Source: Neorhizobium lilium (lineage in GTDB: Bacteria; Pseudomonadota; Alphaproteobacteria; Rhizobiales; Rhizobiaceae). Taken from it: DNA of 64,000 nucleotides. Each line of letters starts with the position of its first letter. Position 1 is the first letter of the stretch. Below, one piece after another: positions 59,745 to 64,000 of the stretch. Both the position numbers and the translations under genes were made by a program. The notes beneath the pieces were generated by a model. That model was not told the DNA's origin. It did not search any database and saw nothing but the letters and a program-made list of their open reading frames with translations. The stretch is taken from the NCBI RefSeq assembly GCF_004053875.1, contig NZ_SBIP01000004.1, positions 734,955-798,954 on the forward strand. Direction: 5' to 3'.

Positions 59745-60167
59745 TTAGGCGACAGAGACCGGCACTTCGGTCGAGGTGCGCATAGCATGGCTATAGGGGC
59801 ATACGATATGCGCCTTGGCGACCAGATCTTCCGCCTGAGCACGTTCGATGCCGGGCAGATCGACCAGCAGCGACACTTCGATGCCGAAGCCGGTGCCGTC
59901 ATCACGTGGGCCGATACCGACCGTTGCCGTGACCTTGGCGTCTTCCGGGATCTTCACCTTTTCCTTGCCCGCGACGGCCTTGAGGGCGCCGAGGAAGCAG
60001 GCGGAGTAGCCGACTGCGAAAAGCTGTTCAGGATTGGTGCCGGTCGCGCCGTCGCCGCCGAGTTCCTTCGGAACCGTCAGCGTGACATCGAGAACGCCGT
60101 TTTCAGAAGCGCCGTGGCCTGCACGGCCGCCGGTGGCGGAACCCTTGGTGGTGTAGAGAATGGCCAT
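59745..60167 (-). CDS. ohr: organic hydroperoxide resistance protein Ohr
   Basis: The 140-residue thiol peroxidase carries the two catalytic cysteines, C57 in YSACFLGAL and C123 in VCPYSHAMR. The N-terminal MAILYTTKGSATGGRAGHG and the GFGIEVSLLVDLPG segment are family-typical. It reduces organic and fatty-acid hydroperoxides using lipoyl thiols. It is divergent from ohrR, with a palindromic operator between them, so it is induced by organic peroxides. Confidence 0.95.
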   Translation of the reverse strand: MAILYTTKGSATGGRAGHGASENGVLDVTLTVPKELGGDGATGTNPEQLFAVGYSACFLGALKAVAGKEKVKIPEDAKVTATVGIGPRDDGTGFGIEVSLLVDLPGIERAQAEDLVAKAHIVCPYSHAMRTSTEVPVSVA

Positions 60168-60197
60168 GTCACAAACTCCCTTCGTTAAAACTTGTTC

Positions 60198-60210
60198 GCA
60201 ATTTAATTGC
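60198..60210. promoter_or_regulatory. OhrR operator candidate
   Basis: GCAATTTAATTGC is a perfect 13-base palindrome. A degenerate second copy (CAATCTAATTACG) follows at about 60214-60226. OhrR regulators bind AT-rich palindromes with an AATT core between ohr and ohrR. The location and spacing fit. Confidence 0.7.
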
Positions 60211-60290
60211 GCACAATCTAATTACGCGCATTGCAAGCCGTCGTCAAGCCTGCAACAATAGCAACAGCAAAAAAGATAGAGCGCCGCGCC

Positions 60291-60797
60291 ATGAAGTCAG
60301 CACCCGGACCGGAGAATAAGGCTCATCAGCCTAGGAAGGCATCGCAGCCGAACGAGCCAGCACGGCCCGCAGCGGGGCTGGATGCCATGCTTTGCTTTGC
60401 GATCTATGGGGCGGCGCATGCCTTCAACCGCAGTTACAAGCCGCTGCTCGATCCGCTCGGCCTCACCTATCCGCAATTCCTGGTGATGATGGCGCTCTGG
60501 GACGAGGACGGACAGCCGGTGAAAGGGATCGGCGAAAAGCTCGGACTCGATTCCGGCACGCTGTCTCCGCTGCTCAAGCGGCTCGAACAATCCGGCCTCG
60601 TGGCCCGGCAGCGGGACCGGGAGGACGAGCGGCAGGTCAGGATCACCCTTACGGACAAGGGGCGGGAACTTCAGCGGGATGCGGAGGGCGTAATGACGGC
60701 GATCGGTCATGCCGTCGGCTGCAGCCTGGACGAGGCAATGTCCCTGCGCAACGAACTCGTGGCGCTGAAGGAAAGGCTATCGTCCGCAGACGAATGA
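60291..60797 (+). CDS. ohrR: OhrR, MarR family organic-peroxide sensor
   Basis: The 168-residue regulator has a winged helix (GLDSGTLSPLLKRLEQSGLV, RQRDREDERQVRITLTDKG) and the reactive cysteine C35 in LDAMLCFAIYGAAHAFNRSY, the sensing residue of OhrR. A long polar N-terminal tail of about 28 residues precedes it. It should repress ohr and itself until peroxide oxidises the Cys. Its start is taken as ATG at 60291; the frame is open to 60231. Confidence 0.93.
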   Translation: MKSAPGPENKAHQPRKASQPNEPARPAAGLDAMLCFAIYGAAHAFNRSYKPLLDPLGLTYPQFLVMMALWDEDGQPVKGIGEKLGLDSGTLSPLLKRLEQSGLVARQRDREDERQVRITLTDKGRELQRDAEGVMTAIGHAVGCSLDEAMSLRNELVALKERLSSADE

Positions 60798-60875
60798 CGC
60801 CGTCGGAAGGGCAATCGGCCTGCCCCGCATCCTACCGCTTATGGCGTCGGGCTGCGGAACAGGCCGGATAGAGGA

Positions 60876-61595
60876 TTACTGCCAGACGAGGACACGCGCC
60901 TTTTCGGGCACGCGGTCGTAGAGATCGATAATATCCTGGTTCATCAGACGCACGCAGCCCGAGGAGACTGCCTTGCCGATGGAATTCCATTCCGGCGAAC
61001 CATGAAGGCGATAAAGCGTATCCTGGCCGTTCTGGAAAATGTAGAGCGCACGGGCGCCAAGCGGGTTGGTCAAGCCGGGCGGCATGCCACCGTTCTTCGA
61101 AGAGTATTTGACGAGTTCCGGCTGGCGCGCCACCATTTCATCCGGCGGCGTCCATTTCGGCCATTTCTGACGCCACTGGATAACGCCCTCCCCGCTCCAG
61201 GCAAAGCCCTCGCGGCCGATGCCTACGCCGTAGCGCATGGCGCTGCCGCCCGGCTCGACCAGATAGAGGAAGCGGGACGGCGTATCGACGACGATGGTGC
61301 CGGGGCGCTCACCCGTCGGATCGACGACGCGCTGACGGTAATAGCGCGGGTTGATCTTCTGATAGGGAACTGCCGGAACGATGAAGCCCCCGTCTTCGAC
61401 GGTGCCATACATCTGCGCGACATCGGCCGAGCCGGCCATGACCGGTTCCGGGCCATTGAAGCTCACGCCGTCGCGATAGGTGATGATTGTCTGATCGGGG
61501 CCGGAGGCCGTCGAAGCGCAACCGGCCAGCGATGCCGTGCCCGCGCCAAGAAAGGCCATGAAGCCCCGGCGAGAATAGTCTTTATTGAGGATCAT
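60876..61595 (-). CDS. L,D-transpeptidase (YkuD family) lipoprotein
   Basis: The 239-residue precursor has a twin-arginine-like start (SRRGFMAFLGAG) and a lipobox (SLAGC, about residues 22-26). The YkuD catalytic motif is HGSPEWNSIGKAVSSGCVRL near residues 196-215 (catalytic Cys and His). L,D-transpeptidases form 3-3 peptidoglycan cross-links or attach proteins to the wall. It is paralogous to the next gene upstream; both share FAWSGxGVIQ, MVARQPxL and LGARALYIFQNG. The ATG at 61595 is used. It is the second of the pair, 205 bases after it. Confidence 0.92.
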   Translation of the reverse strand: MILNKDYSRRGFMAFLGAGTASLAGCASTASGPDQTIITYRDGVSFNGPEPVMAGSADVAQMYGTVEDGGFIVPAVPYQKINPRYYRQRVVDPTGERPGTIVVDTPSRFLYLVEPGGSAMRYGVGIGREGFAWSGEGVIQWRQKWPKWTPPDEMVARQPELVKYSSKNGGMPPGLTNPLGARALYIFQNGQDTLYRLHGSPEWNSIGKAVSSGCVRLMNQDIIDLYDRVPEKARVLVWQ

Positions 61596-61800
61596 GTGAG
61601 GATGGACCACCGAGAGAAACGCATTTGCGAAAAAAGCATACTGTAACGGGATGAAAGGCAAAAGGTTTCGCCCATGTTTCCGGCCTATCAAAAGATAGAT
61701 CTGCGGTAATTACGCAACTACTCACAAGCCGCGCACATGCGCTCACATCTTTGCGATGGCGTTTATACAGGATGAAAGCTGGTGCACGCATGAATGCGTG

Positions 61801-62631
61801 TCAAATGACGACGATTGGCGTGCCGGAGGGGACGCGGTCAAACAGGTCGATGACGTCCTGGTTCAGCATGCGCACGCAGCCGGAGGACGTGGCCTTGCCG
61901 ACCGACTGCCAGTCCGGCGTTCCATGAACGCGGTAGAGCGTATCCTTGCCGTTCTGGAAGATATAGAGCGCCCGCGCGCCGAGCGGATTGTTGAGGCCGG
62001 GATTGGCGCCGCCTTCGGCCGCCGCAAACTGCCGCAGGTCCGGCTGGCGCGCGACCATGTCATCGGGCGGGGTCCAGCGCGGCCATTTCGCCTTGCGCTG
62101 GATGACGCCGCGCCCGCTCCAGGCAAAGCCGGCCTTGCCGAGACCGACGCCATAACGCATCGCCTTGCCGTCCGGTTCGACCAGGTAAAGATAGTGGGCC
62201 TGGGTATCGACCACGATCGTGCCCGGCGCTTCGCTGGTGGCATAGCTCACCTCCTGGCGCAGAAAGCGCGGATCGATGCGCGAATAGGGGATGGCAGGCA
62301 GCGTATGGCCATCGTCGCGGGTGACATCATACATCATGCGATGCACGGGATTGGAGATCGGCAAGCCATAGGTCTGATGGAAATTCGACGGATAAAGCTG
62401 GCGTTTCTGCGGAATCGCGCCCGGCATGGGCGGAGGCTGATTGGACGGCGGATCGGCATAGGGCGGCACGTAGAAGTTCGGCGCTGTTTCGCGGGCAAAC
62501 ACGGCCGGGTCCATGCGGGTCGTATCCGTCACGAAGGGCACGGTGCAGCCGGACAGGACAGCCACTGCCGCACAGGCAAGCGACAGGGCGCGGGCAGCGA
62601 TCGGGCGAAACGCTGAGGGAGAATCGGGCAT
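61801..62631 (-). CDS. L,D-transpeptidase (YkuD family) lipoprotein
   Basis: The 276-residue precursor has a Sec-type signal and lipobox (AVAVLSGC, about residues 22-29). A Pro-rich region with NFYVPPYADPPSNQPPPMPG links to the catalytic domain. The active-site motif is HGTPDWQSVGKATSSGCVRM near 235-254. It shares most of its catalytic sequence with the downstream gene, including FAWSGRGVIQ and PPDDMVARQPDL, so the two are tandem paralogues with different export signals. The ATG at 62631 is used. Confidence 0.92.
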   Translation of the reverse strand: MPDSPSAFRPIAARALSLACAAVAVLSGCTVPFVTDTTRMDPAVFARETAPNFYVPPYADPPSNQPPPMPGAIPQKRQLYPSNFHQTYGLPISNPVHRMMYDVTRDDGHTLPAIPYSRIDPRFLRQEVSYATSEAPGTIVVDTQAHYLYLVEPDGKAMRYGVGLGKAGFAWSGRGVIQRKAKWPRWTPPDDMVARQPDLRQFAAAEGGANPGLNNPLGARALYIFQNGKDTLYRVHGTPDWQSVGKATSSGCVRMLNQDVIDLFDRVPSGTPIVVI

Positions 62632-62931
62632 GGCAACGGCTTCCGGCTGATGACGTCGAAGGCCAAGCTTGCATATCGGGCTTTCGTGAAACTGGCGGCA
62701 AACGGTTGACGCCCAGCGACAGCAGGATCCGAGATATGCGCGCATTGGTAGCAGTATATCGATGTAAAGAATTGCCATAGATCAAATACTACAAGATTCA
62801 ATCGTTCACATATCACAGTGCAGTTTCGTCAAATCTTATGATCGAATTTAACGTTTTGGGAAAAGATAAACTTATCGAAATTCTGAAGTCGTCCCGAAAA
62901 TGGCGGCAAATACTCTAGGGTAGGACGAGGT
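62632..62931. promoter_or_regulatory. divergent region between L,D-transpeptidase and chemotaxis receptor genes
   Basis: The 300 bases contain an AT-rich section at 62750-62900, including TATGATCGAATTTAACG and AAAGATAAACTTATCG, where promoters for both directions are expected. A single TTAAC half site of a CtrA box lies near 62850 without a partner. There is no other gene. Confidence 0.5.
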
Positions 62932-64000
62932 ATGACTATCTTCCAAAATGTGAAAATACTGACCAAAATTTCTGTCGTCATGCTGGGTCTGATCGTGGTC
63001 AGCCTTGCTGTCGCCTACATCAGCCATAGCTCCAGTGCGGTTCAGTCGGCGAATGCCAATATGACCGATCACACGCATGACGTCCTGTCGAAGCTATCGA
63101 CCATGATGGCCGCCATGGTCGATCAGGAAACCGGGATGCGGGGCTACGTCATCGCGGGAGACCAGAAATTCCTGGATCCTCAGATCGCCGGCGCCAAGAC
63201 ATTTCAGGAATACCTGGCCGCAGCGCAGCAGCTGACTTCCGACAATCCGGCCCAGCAGACGCGCCTGAAGGATGTGGCAAAGCTTGCCGAAGCCTGGACT
63301 GTCGGCGTGGTGAAGCCGGAAATGGACTTCATGAAGGACGCTTCGACCTGGGACAAAGCTCGTCAGATCGAGATTTCCGGCGCCGGCAAGGCTTCCATGG
63401 ACGGCATCCGCGCAAAAATCAAAGAACTCGCAGAGGCGGAAACTTCGCTTCTCGGCGTGCGAAAGGCTGCAGCCGATGCGGCCGCTGCTCGGGCCCAGTT
63501 TGCGGCCGTTACCGGCGGCGGCACAATGCTGCTTCTGTCGGCAATCGGGCTTTTCATTCTCAACAGCGCCCTCGTCAAGCCGCTGCGGAGCCTTAATGCC
63601 TGCATGATGACCCTGGTCGGAGGTCAAAATGACGTCGATGTACCCGGACGTGGCCGCAAGGACGAAATCGGCGAAATGGCTGCTGCCGTCGAAAGCTTCC
63701 GTCAAACCGCTATAGCCAAGGTCGAGAGCGATCGTCAGGCCGCAGAAACCCGCCAGACGTCCGACTCGGAACGGGCGCGCGCCGCAGATTCGGATCGCCA
63801 GCGTGCGCAAGAAATGGCTGAAGCGACCAACGGTCTGGCAGAAGGCCTGAAGCATCTCGCCCAGGGCAACATGACCTTCCAGCTCGCACAGCCCTTCGCG
63901 CCGGACTTCGAAAGCCTTCGGGAAGACTTCAACCTGGCGATCGAGCAGCTGCGCGGCACGCTGAACACGGTTGCCGAAAGCGGCGCCTCCATCGACAGCG
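62932..64000 (+). CDS. methyl-accepting chemotaxis protein, cut by window edge
   Basis: The frame opens with ATG at 62932 (good ribosome site GGACGAGG) and remains open to the window end, giving 356 visible residues. It has a first membrane helix (about residues 9-31), a periplasmic CHASE3-type sensor with DQETGMRGYVIAGDQKFLD, and a second helix at about 190-212. A HAMP linker follows (VKPLRSLNACMMTLVGGQND, ... RKDEIGEMAAAVESFR). A long coiled coil comes next, and a second HAMP-like unit (LKHLAQGNMTFQLAQPFAPD) leads to the missing signalling domain. Confidence 0.92.
   Translation, partial: MTIFQNVKILTKISVVMLGLIVVSLAVAYISHSSSAVQSANANMTDHTHDVLSKLSTMMAAMVDQETGMRGYVIAGDQKFLDPQIAGAKTFQEYLAAAQQLTSDNPAQQTRLKDVAKLAEAWTVGVVKPEMDFMKDASTWDKARQIEISGAGKASMDGIRAKIKELAEAETSLLGVRKAAADAAAARAQFAAVTGGGTMLLLSAIGLFILNSALVKPLRSLNACMMTLVGGQNDVDVPGRGRKDEIGEMAAAVESFRQTAIAKVESDRQAAETRQTSDSERARAADSDRQRAQEMAEATNGLAEGLKHLAQGNMTFQLAQPFAPDFESLREDFNLAIEQLRGTLNTVAESGASIDS

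Overview
The window looks like a chromosomal segment of a Rhizobiaceae bacterium (Rhizobium, Agrobacterium or Neorhizobium type). The evidence is high G+C with strong codon bias, a MucR/Ros zinc-finger regulator, a DmeR-DmeF metal-efflux pair, DUF982, DUF5330 and DUF6456 proteins, an Mrp/Pha antiporter operon, and intergenic palindromes of the kind common in rhizobial genomes. I found no rRNA, tRNA, CRISPR array, prophage or insertion sequence. Most of the window is ordinary housekeeping chromosome with small accessory modules inserted between conserved genes.

Layout. 1-5300: a membrane protein cut by the left edge, a cell-cycle-type histidine kinase, a DUF5330 protein, SufE, a gene pair made of a stand-alone DnaA domain-IV-like HTH and DUF6456, and mucR behind a long leader. 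5700-12000: a seven-gene Mrp-type cation/proton antiporter operon (mrpABCDEFG on the minus strand) whose C-D junction carries a 195-bp inverted-repeat element. 12100-22300: msrB, a MazG-like pyrophosphohydrolase, a divergent TetR/SDR pair, a methyltransferase, a LacX-like epimerase, acetyltransferase, hemolysin-III and VOC proteins, an AI-2E family permease and a DUF930 protein. The first VOC gene is followed by two extra tandem copies of its own 3' end.

22400-33200: a hicAB toxin-antitoxin pair abutting a start-less small membrane ORF, oligopeptidase B, a small gene behind a perfect CtrA box, dmeR-dmeF, a MerR regulator, small DUF378 and DUF982 genes with EcfG-like promoters, a MazEF-type pair, two c-type cytochromes, and a metallophosphoesterase. 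33300-47450: sodB, a 1130-residue single-chain MmeI-like restriction-modification protein, a branched-chain-type aminotransferase, a trans-aconitate methyltransferase, ChaC, GST, a LysR/MFS divergent pair, two aldo-keto reductases, and a HigBA-like pair.

47800-64000: corA with a structured leader containing a 19-codon ORF, a second LysR, YihY, a HerA-like ATPase translationally coupled to a cytochrome c, an orphan HicB, a K+ channel with a C-terminal zinc ribbon, membrane PQQ glucose dehydrogenase, LysE, ohr/ohrR with a palindromic operator, two paralogous L,D-transpeptidase lipoproteins, and a chemotaxis receptor cut by the right edge.

Common themes are ion and metal homeostasis (Mrp, DmeF, CorA, K+ channel), oxidative and thiol stress (MsrB, SodB, Ohr, ChaC, GST, aldo-keto reductases), and small stability or defence modules (HicAB, MazEF, HigBA, orphan HicB, MmeI-like RM). 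I saw no large undescribed defence island. The least explained signals are the corA leader, the 58-bp 3'-end tandem repeat, the hicAB junction, the CtrA-boxed small gene and the DnaA-domain/DUF6456 pair.
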